Source: Diploscapter coronatus
Taxonomy: Eukaryota > Nematoda > Chromadorea > Rhabditida > Rhabditidae
DNA length: 64,000 nt
Direction of reading: 5' to 3'
Assembly: GCA_964036155.1 (NCBI GenBank)
Contig: OZ038422.1
Coordinates: 64,069,201-64,133,200, forward strand
The notes below the pieces were generated by a model. That model made no database searches, was not told the origin of the DNA, and saw only the letters and a program-made list of their open reading frames with translations. Below, piece by piece: positions 15,001 through 31,397 of this stretch. A program made the position numbers and the translations under genes. The first letter of the stretch is position 1, and each line of letters starts with the position of its first letter.

Positions 15001-15880
15001 GAAAATTAATATAAAAGACGAAGATCGGCTTTTAGAATGAATATTTTGCGGCGTGGTTATTCAAAATTACGTTTTGAAATTATATTTAAATTTAAATATG
15101 ATGATTTTAACACTTCGAAAGGCTAAACTGTATTATCGATTTTGAACCTGGCATATTCTTGATAAGAGGATTTAGTAAAAGATGGACTTCGTGATAAGAA
15201 ATTTTGAGTGGAGCTCAATTTGTGAATATTCTAGACGGTTCTGGATTTGTATGTTAAAGCACGACTTTAGAGATTCGGAGATTAGCTGATAAAGTCTGAG
15301 GCAGAAATTGTATCGATTTATCATCAGACTATTTGCTCTGTTATGTATTTCTAGGGAGCATATGAAATGCGGAGAGAGGCAAAGAGTCAGGATTTTGAAA
15401 TGACAAAAACGAAATATCACACAAAAGTGAGAACGCGGAAAAGATGCAGAGAAAAAGAAAAACACAAATTAGAAAGTGCTAGAGGGCAATATAGAAGAGA
15501 GACGTGCAGAGATAAGCCTCTTATATGGTTTTTTTACCTTTCTCTCTTCAAATTACAAACTATTTCTCGATGTTCTGCCACTTTTTCTATATTATTTTAC
15601 CCTCAATAAATCCATATCAAAGTTATTGTTTCGTTTTATGATTAAACAAACCTTGTCGCCCCTCGAGGCTAGATCACGAATTTTCGAATTTTGGAAAGAA
15701 TTGGAACCAAATGAGATCGAACTCACCTCCATCATCGTGAAAATCGGTTTCCAGAAGGTCGAAGCTGACTTTCGATTGGCTTGGGAGAGGTAAGGAATGA
15801 TATGATCGTTTTCTTGTTGGACTCAACATCTGACCAACTGGGCTATGACGTTTTCTAAAAGAGATCAATTTTAAATTCAA
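1..15880 (-). CDS. itr-1: Inositol 1,4,5-trisphosphate receptor (5' three-quarters; 3' end off the window)
   Basis: Ligand-gated Ca2+ release channel of the ER. Only the cytosolic part is here: the suppressor/beta-trefoil start ([11 protein letters not shown] at about 12.97 kb, LVDDRC next), the MIR/IP3-binding core ([12 protein letters not shown] at 12.2 kb, [15 protein letters not shown] at 11.9 kb, [12 protein letters not shown] at 11.2 kb), the RIH/ARM region ([13 protein letters not shown] at 8.95 kb, [10 protein letters not shown] at 8.7 kb), and the central solenoid down to [14 protein letters not shown] at 0.4 kb. The channel domain lies left of position 1. Exons whose joins I checked: 66-207, 326-507, 664-787, 1263-1377, 1565-1628, 1677-1761, 2908-3046, 3943-4067, 4185-4299, 12566-12680 and 12884-13027; many others lie between. 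Two upstream exons, 13890-13947 and 15727-15880, splice in frame to 13027, so I place the first ATG at 15880. ATG 13026 is an alternative start for a shorter isoform. The intron after exon 12566-12680 has a GC donor. Family assignment is secure; the 5' end is inferred. Confidence 0.93.
957..1070. repeat. Related GC-rich element, copy 2
   Basis: It begins AATGGGGCGGAACCTAAAAT and ends CCCGCC...AAAATCAGAGCGCTAC, matching both flanks of the element at 1-65. A roughly 70-bp unrelated centre replaces the short loop. It ends exactly at the GTAGCG donor of a probable itr-1 exon (about 1071-1166; [12 protein letters not shown] in frame), so two introns of one gene start in related repeat sequence. 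Confidence 0.45.
1959..2042 (+). other. tRNA-like fragment (degenerate)
   Basis: The stretch GTTGGCTGAGTGGGTAGTGT resembles a tRNA A-box/D-arm, followed by a Leu/Ser-like layout. The expected B-box (GGTTCGAANCC) is replaced by AGTTCTATTGAATCT and the acceptor stem does not pair convincingly. It lies in an itr-1 intron. Probably a tRNA-derived relic, not a working gene. Confidence 0.25.
4427..4556. repeat. Fold-back (inverted-repeat) element in an itr-1 intron
   Basis: Each arm carries two copies of TAGAAAAAGACACCGG: direct on the left (about 4427-4470), inverted on the right (about 4517-4556). The 45-nt centre holds GAAATAGTATGGGG and GATAGGAAAAGA. The arms are nearly perfect complements. 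The centre sequence recurs in three other hairpin elements of the window (6.0, 34.2 and 56.6 kb). Confidence 0.75.
6036..6250. repeat. Fold-back element with TTCGTAG arms
   Basis: The left arm (about 6041-6065) is rich in TTCGTAG and CTTCGTAG and is inverted on the right as CTACGAAGATACGAAGCTAC (about 6220-6243). Next to the left arm is the shared core GAAATAGTATGGGA. It lies in an itr-1 intron and has no coding capacity. Confidence 0.6.
9725..9815. repeat. Cluster of GACGTCA palindromes in an itr-1 intron
   Basis: TGACGTCA occurs twice within 35 bp, followed by TGTGACGCC and GATGTCAT variants separated by TTTTAAA blocks. TGACGTCA is the canonical CREB/ATF site, but the same GACGYC-TTTAAA pattern also occurs at about 42.38-42.42 kb and 56.38-56.46 kb. 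A short dispersed repeat is therefore as likely as an enhancer. Confidence 0.4.
15727..15880 (-). CDS. itr-1: Probable first coding exon of a long itr-1 isoform
   Basis: An open frame starts at ATG 15880 and ends at a strong GTGAGT donor at 15726. It encodes a basic, Ser-rich leader ending in [10 protein letters not shown]. The last base of the exon is in phase with a 58-nt exon at 13890-13947 (TTTTCAG acceptor, GTTAGA donor; it encodes a hydrophilic [13 protein letters not shown] stretch). That exon in turn ends in phase with the acceptor one base before ATG 13026. Two introns with conserved frame make this more than a chance ORF. C. elegans itr-1 is known to use several promoters with different N-termini, which fits. 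It is inferred from the sequence only. An internal ATG (MLSPTRK...) could also be used. Confidence 0.5.
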
Positions 15881-17555
15881 GTAGGAGAAAACGATCGATC
15901 AATGAAATTAATCGTGGTAAAATGTGAAATTGGAAACGAGTGAAATCAATTAAATTTTATGACGTGTATGGCGAAGTTCAAGGAAGAATTTTTGACCTTA
16001 CAATAATGGTCACGTTAAAAATCGACAGAAAAGGTTGATATTCATGAAAATGTAAAAAAACAATAAACAAAGCTGATGTTCATTTAAATTTTTCCACAAG
16101 GCGGTCAAATTTTCAAAATATCAACACGATCTTCATCTAAATAGGGCTTGAATTAATCCTCTTTGAAAACGGGTTTTCAGAATTAACGATCACGGTATTT
16201 TCTGCCGAAGTATTTGGGAATTCTGTCTATTTACAGGCATTATTTCCAACCGGTTTGTTCAATTTGAAAGTTTTGGGGTATTTGCGATCGAATATAATAC
16301 TAAGGTAAAAGAACTATTATGAGATTGAAAAATGAAAACTGAAATCTTCGAAACTTTATAAAAAAAAAGGTCTTACAGATATGGAAGCGTCAATAATGAA
16401 TATCAAAAAAGTATCCAGAACACTTTTGAAGCATATCTTGTTTAAAATAATAACAAAGTATTTCAATATTATTTATGACAAAAGCTAAAGTTTGGACTAA
16501 GAAGTTTTCTGAAACATAATGATTTTGAACTTTTGATTTTCAAAGCTGACGAATAAATATTAAAAATTATTTCTAAAAACTTCAAAATCTTGCAAAAACT
16601 GAACATCTCAGCAAATTTTTCACCGAACTGAGACATAGATGAAATGTGTCTGAGTCGCGTTTTCGGAAAAGTCAAAAGTAAATAGAGGTGGCAGTTTTGC
16701 TGGGCGGTGATAGCTTTTGCCAACCAGAAAACCATGTCCAAACAATCCGAAACTAAATGTCGTACAGCAAATATTTTTCAGGATCTATGTTAATACATTA
16801 CGAGAAATTAAATGAGAATCATGTCTTCAAGATATACATAAACCGTTCATCAAGTGCAATGTCAATATGTTATGACAAGTTTTAATGAAAATCCAGCTTG
16901 AAGATGATAACAAACAGTTGTGAGACCTATGTGAGTACATTAGGGTGGATATAAGTGAAAATCAACTTGAAAAATTGAACTAAACCAATTTTTAAGACCT
17001 ATGTTAATAAATCGTGACGATCATTATGAGAATCACTCAAAGACAATAATGATTTTTGAAAAAATCTATCATTTCTGGAACCATGTGAATTTGGCAAACT
17101 GCTAATTTGCAGAAATTATATCCTAATTTGCTAAATACGTGTTTTGGTGTCATGGTAGTGGAACGGATTTGGCATATGGTTTAATCCAATTAAAATATGG
17201 TAGTCTAGATTTGATATGTTTCAAGATATAAAGAGTAGGAGGAATTAAGGAATTGCGAGAAACAGGCAAATAAGAAACGGGTAACAATTTAAGGCGTGTT
17301 CGATCAATAATGATAACCATCTCGGGTATTTCTCTAATACACATCGTCTTTTCGCTAGACGTGACGTCTAATTTGCGTTACTTTTTTTTCGGTGAATTTC
17401 CATTTATAGATCAAAAATGGTTAAAGTTTAAAGATTTATTGACTTATTTCGATAACTTAAAAATTTTAAATTAATTTTAAAAATATACCGTAATAATACT
17501 AATTTGAGATAATTTATTTTTATAATTTAAGTATTCTAATTTAATTTTAATAAGA
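15881..17555. other. Spacer between itr-1 and the phospholipase gene
   Basis: No exon with acceptable splice sites and family similarity was found. Short ORFs are AT-rich and lack support. It presumably holds the itr-1 long-isoform promoter and the 3' UTR of the phospholipase gene. Copies of the GATCTTCAT motif occur near 16.03, 16.07 and 16.13 kb. Confidence 0.5.
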
Positions 17556-19323
17556 TTATTCATCACAAGATTCCTCATTTGAACCCGGGAAATTCAAGCC
17601 GATAATTCTTCTCGTAAAATTCGTATCCACAAAGTCGATAAATATAATGTTGATGGCCTGTTTGTCTTTTTCTGGAATAGTCAATTGAGTAATTAAGTAT
17701 TGAATTAGCTAATTAGGATGGCTAATTATTCAGTCGAATATAGTTAAATACCTGACAAGCAATTTAACCAAATATAGATCATTTCGTTGATTTTCGAACA
17801 CAGCGTTTTCTCCAGACTAGAGCACCAATGTAATATCTAAAAAATTAAATAACAAAAATAAAAATATTATTAAAAAAGAAATTTAAATTATAAATTAGGA
17901 AAAAAACCCACAATATCCTTCATTCTCGCGGTCAAAACGCATTGCAGCACATTAAATATATCCAACGGTCCTTGGGAAATTTTCTCGTTTAAGAAATCTG
18001 ATATAAACAAAATAAGTAATTAAAAAATTGGAAATTAAGAAATTTTTAAACTAAAACAAATTATACCCAAAAGATGATTCCGATTATTCGTGTTCGGCCA
18101 TATGTTTGAGATGCAAAATTGCGGCCAAAAAAGACCAGTCGAGTCGCAGAACGGCGTGAAGACGATTACCCTAATTAAATCCATTTAATTATCCTAATTG
18201 ACCACTTAACTACCTGTAATTATTCCTCCACATATACTCGAGACTAACGTCGGTTGGTTGTGTTATCGGGCAAATGTCCGCATGCCTTAGTATTTCAATC
18301 GTTACTTCCCGGAAGCATTTCAGATCCTCCTTTTGAAATCCGTACGCGTGATTTATGTCCAATATTAGTATCTGAAAATGAGCGTGGCTTGCTTTGCAAA
18401 AATGCCGCTTGCTTACTTCCTTGGAATGCTCATTCAAAAATTCCCGCACTTCTAGTAGCACTTCTCGATAGTGTAGGCCATACAGAGCGTGACAGATCCG
18501 GATGTTCTGAGATGTAATTAGGGTAATTAAATAGAAAATTCAGATAATTAAATAATTACCTCCAGCGTTCCCGAAGTTGATTGCTTGTCGAAAGGCGGTC
18601 TTGAAACTCGGATATCCAAATAACGTATCCCAGATTCTAGCTGTTCTTTGATTGACATCCTAAAAATCCCATCATCTGAAGATTTAAAAATATATCAGGT
18701 TTCAAAATGTTTCATTGCCTGCATCTTAAATCAAAAGTTGTCGTTTATCCGACAATGGATAAATTTTAAATCGTAATTTTTGAATTGAAACATTCTGGTC
18801 TAAATAATTTTATTTTTAATCTCGTTTGTTTTTTTACCTATAGGATATCCTATACATTTTCTATAAAAATATCGTTCACTATAAGGCAAAAATATTGCAA
18901 AATAATTTAGTAAATATTTTCACTGCATTCTTGTTGCTAGCTTCGCCCCTTTTTACCTCTGCGTGACCGCCCATCGTTTGATACCTCGTCTGATGGTTGG
19001 CAATTTTCCGAGCCTCTGAATCCATTTCCCCTCATCGTTTGCTACGGGTAGTGAAGAGTCCAAAGTCTTCGAAGAACCCGAATCGTGGGAACCTGAATTT
19101 TATTTTTATATAAGTTTCAAAATAAAGCTCGACCTTCGTCAAATTTCATGCATTTATTAGCTTATTGGATCATGGGCTAAGAAATCTAATGGCTCGGAAA
19201 CCAACCCGGAATTTTCAGCCGACAGAGTGGAATTTGCGTTTTCTCTTCTGGTAACTCGCTCATCCAGTCTGCCAGGCTACCATCGAACCCAATATCATTT
19301 TCAGGACTTTCCAAACTACCCAT
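17556..19323 (-). CDS. PI-PLC X-domain protein (PLCXD family)
   Basis: A single-domain phosphatidylinositol-specific phospholipase C-like protein. Eight exons in frame: 19206-19323, 18957-19092, 18560-18659, 18214-18508 (with a 45-nt internal intron 18372-18416), 18067-18168, 17912-17997, 17752-17836 and 17556-17671. The order of motifs is that of PLCXD: ADWMSELP at the N-terminus, IPGSHDSGS with the first catalytic His, RWAVTQ then QLESGIRYLDIRVS, LDINHAYG (the second His region), VIVFTPFC, and a C-terminal LEKTLFSKINEMI. It ends GSNEESCDE. There is no signal peptide, so it is probably cytosolic. It lies 172 bp downstream of nas-39 on the same strand, probably as the second gene of an operon. 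From memory, the C. elegans homologue F38E9.1 also neighbours nas-39 (F38E9.2). Confidence 0.9.
18509..18559 (-). repeat. TAATTA-class intron (example)
   Basis: A 51-nt intron of the phospholipase gene running from GTAATTATTTAATTATC to CATCTCAG, containing TTTAATTACCCTAATTAC. Nearly the whole intron is TAATTA units at 9-15 nt spacing. Comparable introns are listed in the findings. Confidence 0.75.
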
Positions 19324-19495
19324 TTATCAAACCATCAAAAATGACAATGACCTAAGAAAAATCATTATTCACCCAGAAATTCAAATTTCAAATATTCATG
19401 CCGATAGAACAGCAGTTTTCAAACATTTCAATTAAAAAGGAAAAAATAATTTATTAAATTAAATTACAAAAGTCCTAAAACTATTATATACAAAG
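19324..19495 (-). promoter_or_regulatory. Putative operon intercistronic region (nas-39 to PLCXD)
   Basis: Read on the minus strand, the nas-39 stop is followed by AATAAA (19455-19450). About 98 nt later comes a pyrimidine-rich 3' splice site, TTTTTCTTAG, ending at 19352, 28 nt before the next ATG. No promoter-sized space is left. This matches the C. elegans layout for SL2 trans-splicing. Inferred from sequence; no RNA evidence. Confidence 0.65.
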
Positions 19496-24553
<5,058 letters not shown>

Positions 24554-25675
24554 AGAGAATTTCTATGTGATAGCCATCTAAAATTCTAAATTTTGACTAT
24601 AAAAACGTAAAGCTTACCTAATTTTTTAGACAGTGATGAAGAATAGTAGGCTTGACCGGATTGGATATATCGAAATTCGGGATTATGTATAGAGTGGCCC
24701 TCTCTAACCCTAGTGGGATTAGGACAAATTTATTTAGAGGCCCAGATGTCTCAGAATGAAAGATAACGAGTTGCTAGAGATTATCCGACATTTGGAGAGT
24801 TTAAAGATAGAGAAAACGAGAAATAGTGTGACAATTTGGGAGGATAGGAGGCAGAAAATCTAGGCTCCAGGGAACTTATTCAAAACTAAATACAGAGAAT
24901 GTGTGATATACCAAAGATCAACTATAAAAACTTAAATTTGAAAATATGTTTCAAATTAACTCAACCCAAATGTATTGCTTTGACAAATGATACATAGTAG
25001 GGTGTCATGATATTTAAATTCAGAAAAAACGATTCATTTTCATATCTAATATACAAACGTTTACAATGTAAAAGGGCAGGAGCTCATGACTTAAACTCAA
25101 AGTTTTCGAAATATTAAAAAAATTAAAATTAAGAGACCAGGATAATAAGTACTATATGAAATTTCATGGTGGCTGACTACAAACAATCATGATTTTAGAA
25201 CAGGGTCTTAGATTTGAATTAGCACATTTTGAACGATATAGATATAATTAAATAATAATACTATTAAACTTTTGCATGGATAGTAACTGTGATTTAACCA
25301 TATTAGTTTAAATAGGAAAGCTACGTAAATATGCGTATTGTAAGCTAAATTTATACAGAAAACGACCAGCCAAGTTCGTATTTTAAAGAGGCAGAGTTAT
25401 TAAATGTGTGTTTCAATTATAGCGATTAAATTATCATCGTAGGCTAATTAGAGTAATTGTCTAAATAATGTTGATCTTTGCGATATAATTCTACTAACAC
25501 TCGAAATATAGGAGATTATAGATAAGTTATTATCAATAAGCCTAGAAATTACTGGCACCCAACATTAGCGTATACAATTGTGATCTCATAATTTAACTCT
25601 GTCTATGAGAACGTTGACAATGTAATACATTTAACTCTTTGGTATGAGAATTGTGAATTTAATTTGGTGCAATGC
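24554..25675. other. Spacer between nas-39 and twinfilin
   Basis: No convincing exon was found. It must contain the twinfilin 3' UTR and the nas-39 promoter/5' UTR. A TTTTAG 3' splice site just upstream of the nas-39 start suggests a trans-spliced leader or 5' UTR intron. Confidence 0.5.
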
Positions 25676-28600
25676 TTAGACCTTAGTGATCATTCGTCTG
25701 GGGCCTGCGCCTCTGGGTGGAGCGGGTTTGGCGAAATGCTTGGGGGACTCCTGGGGCAGAGGGTGGAGAACCTCGAGCAGGGCCTTCTCAGATAGGTCGT
25801 CCTTGGCGTCCACTTCCATCTGAAGCTAGTCGATTATAGAGTTTAGCTATTCGACAAATTCCACAGTACGAATAAATTGCTTCGAATTTAAGTCCTATTT
25901 CGAAATATTAGAAGCGTGGCTCAAAATTTGTATAATTTATGTCGAAAGCGCAAATGCGCAAATTTGACACATGCAAAAATTACGATTTTTGGCCCGTTCC
26001 CTAAGAATACGTTTAAATTTTGGTGGGATTTGATATTTATCAAAGTTATAGGGAGTTTCGAGCTCTACAAAAGTCCCCGTCTAGCCAACTCTGAAAAACC
26101 AACGAAAACGCCTGTTTTTGGGGTTTAGGATCAGCCAAACTCTCGGAAAATCGATTCCTTTAAGTGACACTTCACAGTATTTTTCTATCGGTATTAGGAG
26201 GATATCCAATTCTTTGTTGATTTGAGTATTTCAAGGGTTCCACAATATTTCTGCAAGCTTCAAATCTCGCTGAAATCAAACTTGAAAAACCACTTGGGCT
26301 CTCTAAATTTATGGTTCTTGAAAAAATACTGGTGTCAACGGCAGATTAATTTAAAAATAATTTTCTATCATCTCCACAAATTCGAAAAATATCAATTTAG
26401 AAGGTAGTGCAGAAGCATAACAAAACTATTATAATAATGTTTGAAACTTGATTTTAAAAGCGCAAAGTTTATGTCATAAAGTTATATCGATATCATTTCC
26501 CAAAATAATTATATCTTGCACGGGAATTTTTGAAACCTAATGAAAAGCTGGTACTATTTATGATAAATTTATGCTATAAATGTCCCGGGTGCATTAGCTT
26601 ATAATATTTCGTATATTTCATTAAAAAGCTTTAAAATTTATTTTAAAATGACCTTTCTCGAAATCTCAACGCCGAGATGTCTCGTCACGGTGTCCAGGAA
26701 CGGACCTTTGCAACTCGAGTAGAGCATTCGTTCCTTGATCGAGCTGCCTGAGGCGGGTAGAGAGTAGATGAACACTAAATTAAAATAGATCATTTAAAGT
26801 ATGATTCAGAAAATACAATATGAGAACTTAACTTAATGACTATAATACCGAAAGGATAGTATCTCACATTAACAGCTAATATTAAGAGTGAACAAATTTC
26901 AGACATTTTAATGATTTGAATTTGATTTAATATCTAACTAAAAATTTAAAAAAAAAAAAAAAACTCATTCTCAGTATTTGAATTATACTTGATTAAAATA
27001 CACTAATTGAGTTAAAAATAAAAATAATAAACTTACAAACGCTGTTAAAGATCGTGCCCTCCCAGTTGTGGTCGAATCTGAAGAAGGTGTATCTGGGCTT
27101 GTCCCTCGAAATTTTCTTCGCCAGATCCTGAGCGTCAAGATTATCTTGCGTGCCCTCCAATTTAATAGCCTCGTTTAAGGTGTCGACCTGAATTTTAGTC
27201 TCTTATATCTAACGTTAAATAGTTTTATGCTATAATGGTATATTAAGTTTGGATTAGATACATTAAGATTATGACATTCTTTCTAATGAACCTAAATTAT
27301 AGTAATCCTATTTAAGTTCGGATTATTAGTTTGAACTAGTGATATGATCTGAATACTAATTTTATCTAAGTTATATACTTTATTTAAGCTTTATTAAACG
27401 TTTACCGAAAGCTGAACAAAATTAAGCTCCCCCTTAGCCAGTTTTCTCAAAGCGTCTTCAGCGTTACGGTCGATCGGGAAAGCGACTCCCTAGAATTTCA
27501 ATTTAAATAAATAAGCTTATTACAAGTGTAGTGAGAGCGTAACAGACAATATTTCTTTAATAGCATGACTAAGTTCTCTGAAACATACCTTCATGTGCTG
27601 AGGACCAGTGTGAGCAACGGTAGCTCTTTCTTGCTGGGCGTTGTGGAGCTCTGAACAATTTAAATTTATAATTCAATATAACTAGATTATCTGAGGGAGT
27701 ATACTTTAGGTAATTTATTTGTCTAAATTATTATTACCTTGCTCCACTTCACTCATGGGTCCGACATCGGACTTGGTCTTGAGCCAACTTTCGAAGGAAT
27801 CAATAGATAGGTCCTTAAATAAACGTACTTATGTTAAAAAATCTTATGGAGCTAAACGTAATAACATTTGATGATTATATTGTGCTAGCACTCCTTGCTT
27901 AAATAAGTTTCAAAAACTCGTATATAAACCAAGTAGAATAAATACGTTTGATATGCGTGATTTAAGCAATTAAGCACTCTAACCTTTCTATCCGTAATAT
28001 GCCTTTCGAACTGGATGTAGCATTGCCCGAATTCGGATTTGAACGTCGCGCAAGTCGCTGCGAGTAGCATCTTCTCTTTCACTGGGGCACGATCGTCGGC
28101 AAATCTGAAGATCAATAAATCAAATCATTAAGCAAGTTTCAATTTAATAAAATATAATCTTAAACATTATATTCTAGTTGTAAAATACTAATACTTTTAC
28201 TTAAAATATTACGTGATAAGAATCCACTCGTGGATGGTGTTCATTCGGAAGAGGATGAAGCATGGTTCGAATGAGTCTACGCATTCTGGAATCATATTCA
28301 TTTATACCTCGATTTTAAATATAGGCTCAAATTAGAATAGGCATGAATTAATCTTTTTATTCAGGAGTTAAATTTATGAATATTGTACCGGGAAGGGTGG
28401 CTTTCCAGTCGTCACGCCAATTTGCCGTACCCGCGTATTCGTAGTTCAGGGTGAGTTCTTCTTAAAATCAAATATAAATACTTTAACTTAACTCAAATTT
28501 AGACAGCGATACGTTAAAATTGATGTGGTGTCTTTTTAAACTATTTTACGCGAGCTTCAAATATAAATGACGATGAAGAAGTGTTGTGAAAGTTATCATT

Positions 28601-30205
28601 GCATCACTTTTATATTTCCATACCATTCTTAACGACCACTTTGATGAGACGAAGCTTAGCTTGTTTCCCCTTGTTGAACGCATTTTTCGTAGCGTCGTTT
28701 GCTGAAAATCATTCATTTTCCATCAAGCTCAAGAAATCGTCTTGAAAAGGATCCAATCCCTCTAATTTTAGACCAGACCTTTCTTTTGCGCAGTGATTTT
28801 TTCGTCGATCTGTTTGCTTAACCCCCCGCTCTATGAAATCTAAGGATTTTCGGTGTAGTATCTCAAAGATAAAATCTGAGTCATATCTGGATTTTCAAAG
28901 AGGACAAAGGGGAAACATTTTCTATTGTACACTTTATTTAAAACATCTACCCGTTATAGATTTTGATCTAAATCACTGGTATAGGAAATAAGCTAACAAA
29001 ATATAGGAATTTCGATATAAGCTTCAGAAAACTCCAACCGATCATATTTTTTTTCAAAAAGCTATTATACTGAGACTTTATTTGCAAGACTATAAATTTC
29101 TGCTTAAGATTCAGGAAGCATTCCCTTTTTATAAGGGTTTTGTGTTGTTTATTTTATAAATCCCCAAAGTCGATATTCCTCGAAATCCTGACCAAATATG
29201 GGATGAGCGATTCAAATAGACGTAATATATTTGGATTTCATATATCCCCTTCCTTTTTCTCTCAATAATGAAAGGTTTGGTATACGGCGAATCGAAATCT
29301 GAATCCCAAGGACGTTTGGAGAAAGGGGGAAGAAAGATTTGAGACGGATTTCTGTCTCCATCTTTTCCTCTCTATTTATAGCACTATTTCTTTCTCTTCT
29401 TTTTCGCTTTCCCTTTCTCTTTTCCTCTCTCATAGTCAACTACTATTTCTCTTGTTCTTTCTTTATCGATCTCAACCCCCGACCCCTAGTATATTTGGGC
29501 ACATAAAACAGAAGACAAATATAGATATTCGGAAGCCCCATGGGAAAATTGAAATTCCAAGTGTTTTGCGAAAACTTGGCAACTCTAGAAAATGATATGT
29601 TTCAGAGAAATTCCGAAAGAAAGTGTTTAGAAGAATGAACAATACAACATTGTTGTTTCTAATGAAATGGCAGTCAAATTCTAGAAAGTATACAGAGAGT
29701 TTATAGGTTTTAGAAAATTTCAAGATATAAATATTCTAAAGAATGAATATTACACAGTACTCTTCCAGCACATTTAAAAAAATGAAATTTCGTTTTTTTT
29801 TCCTTTTTTAAATTGTTTAAATCTATTGGTTTCTCAGGCAGTAAAGTCTAGAAGTTTCAAATTGCCCGCGGCAGGAAAAAAAGTTTTGCTTTTATCTGAC
29901 TCACCGAATGTGATAAAACTTAAAGACAAAATCGATAATACAATTGCCATATGGCTTGAAAAATTTGATGATTTTAAAGGTGTTTCAAAATTTAGAAAAG
30001 TAGAGAATTTTAGATCATATTAGTGATGTAATCATAAGACTAAAATATGAGAAAATAATTGGATAAGTTTTAAAATGCCAGAACTATAAGATTTCAGTGC
30101 ATTATGACAACTTAGTTAACAAAGAGACGGAATAAACGAATTCAAATAAGATAATTTTTGAAATAAAATTTAAATCTAACCTCTAATCCCGGTCTGACAG
30201 GCCAT
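25676..30205 (-). CDS. twf-2: Twinfilin (two ADF-H domains)
   Basis: Actin-monomer-binding and barbed-end-capping protein. The first coding exon (30181-30205, MACQTGIR) joins in frame, across an intron of about 1.5 kb, to ANDATKNAFN...LRLIKVVVKN at about 28.65 kb, the conserved twinfilin start. ADF-H1 continues through LNYEYAGTANWRDDW (28.4 kb) and KEKMLLAATCATFKSEFG (28.05 kb). ADF-H2 has GVAFPIDRNAEDAL (27.45 kb), RYTFFRFDHNWEG (27.1 kb) and FIYSLPASGSSIKERMLY (26.74 kb). The C-terminal tail EVLHPLPQESPKHFAKP...RRMITKV keeps the twinfilin HP..FAKP motif that binds capping protein. Full length by family standards. From memory, C. elegans twf-2 (F38E9.5) is also linked to nas-39. Confidence 0.93.
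28720..30180 (-). other. Long first intron of twinfilin
   Basis: About 1.46 kb, far larger than the 40-300 nt introns that dominate the window. No recognisable exon inside. It could hold regulatory sites or an alternative first exon; nothing specific was recognised. Confidence 0.5.
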
Positions 30206-31397
30206 ATCCTTAATCTAAGATCCAAAGTTTCCGGTTGGTTGATCTGCAAAATGCTTAGGTAAATCCACGACGAAAAGTCTGATATTTAAGTCAACTAAGT
30301 CAACGCTTTAAGCAAAGAGTCAACTCTTAATGAGAGGTTAAGAGAGCTAAAGAAAAAGGACAAATTTAAGATAAACAATAGAATCCTTGGATATATCTAA
30401 ATCTTAATGCAAAAATGTGTAAACTAAACTGTTCCCAAGTTCAAATCTAATTTGAGATCATTTTCTGCAGTAAAATATCAAGATTTCAAGTTGCATGTTG
30501 AAAGATAGCCAGCAAATCGTCAAAACCGGCTGGATATATAAAATTGGAACTCGGCGGCGACTCGGTGCGGTCGACTTTCGTGTTGTTTTGGGGTGTATGG
30601 GTGAAATGTAGAGAGGGCTCTCTCTTCTGAATGGAGAAATATTGAGAGGGTCAATAGAGACGGAAAAGAAAGAGGAAGAAAAGGGGGAAGAAAGAAATAA
30701 AGGGGGAGAGAAAGAAAGAAAGAGAAAGATAGAAGTGTGCTGTTGGCGCAATCTGCTTCCTCTGTGTGCCTGACTTCTCTAACCTCTCTTCATTTGCAAT
30801 CTTCTTTCTCTTTTCTTTAACTCTCTTATTTTATAGTGCTATTTTTCGCTTCCTGACTTTTTCCGCAACGCCGTTCCTCATAATGACGCTACTACTCGTA
30901 TTTCCTCAAGTGTTCACTTTTTCTCGTTTCTTTCCTATCTTAAAAGTATACGCTATTTTCCGACTTCCTTGCTTCTAGTATTTGTTAATTGTCATTCTAA
31001 TGCCTTTAGATTATGAAGCATTTACTTAAGTGTAGTAGCAGCTAAATACAAAGACTTTAACCCAATCGACGACTTTTTACATAAAACAATAACAATAAGA
31101 ACAATGGCAATGTACAAGAATACAAATGGTCGAAAAACCGTAAATTGTTTGGCACAGAAAATTTGAAATTTCGATCAAAGTAGGATATGCTTCAAAGAAA
31201 GCGGTGAAGATCAGCTTGATATGGCATTTTAATCTCAGATCTTGAGAATATATCATTCAGAAACTTAAAATACTTACATTTCGACATAAGTTTCAGAAAA
31301 AAATAACGATAAAATTCACACAACTCTTCCCAATGATTATTGCATATGAAAATAACTAAGATAATATAAAAAGTTAACACTAAATTTAATAGGTTCC
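30206..31397. other. Spacer upstream of twinfilin with purine tract
   Basis: Contains the presumed twinfilin promoter and the 3' UTR of the four-TM gene. At about 30655-30735 an 80-bp almost pure purine stretch (GAAAGA/GGGGGAGA units) stands opposite pyrimidine-rich sequence at about 30780-30830. No gene seen. Confidence 0.5.
30655..30735 (+). repeat. Low-complexity purine tract
   Basis: A GA-rich run dominated by GAAAGA and AGGGGGA units with few interruptions. A microsatellite-like tract near the presumed twinfilin promoter. Confidence 0.7.

Noticed and set aside
18254..18517. 87-codon plus-strand ORF
   Set aside because: Antisense shadow of the PLCXD exon at 18214-18508.
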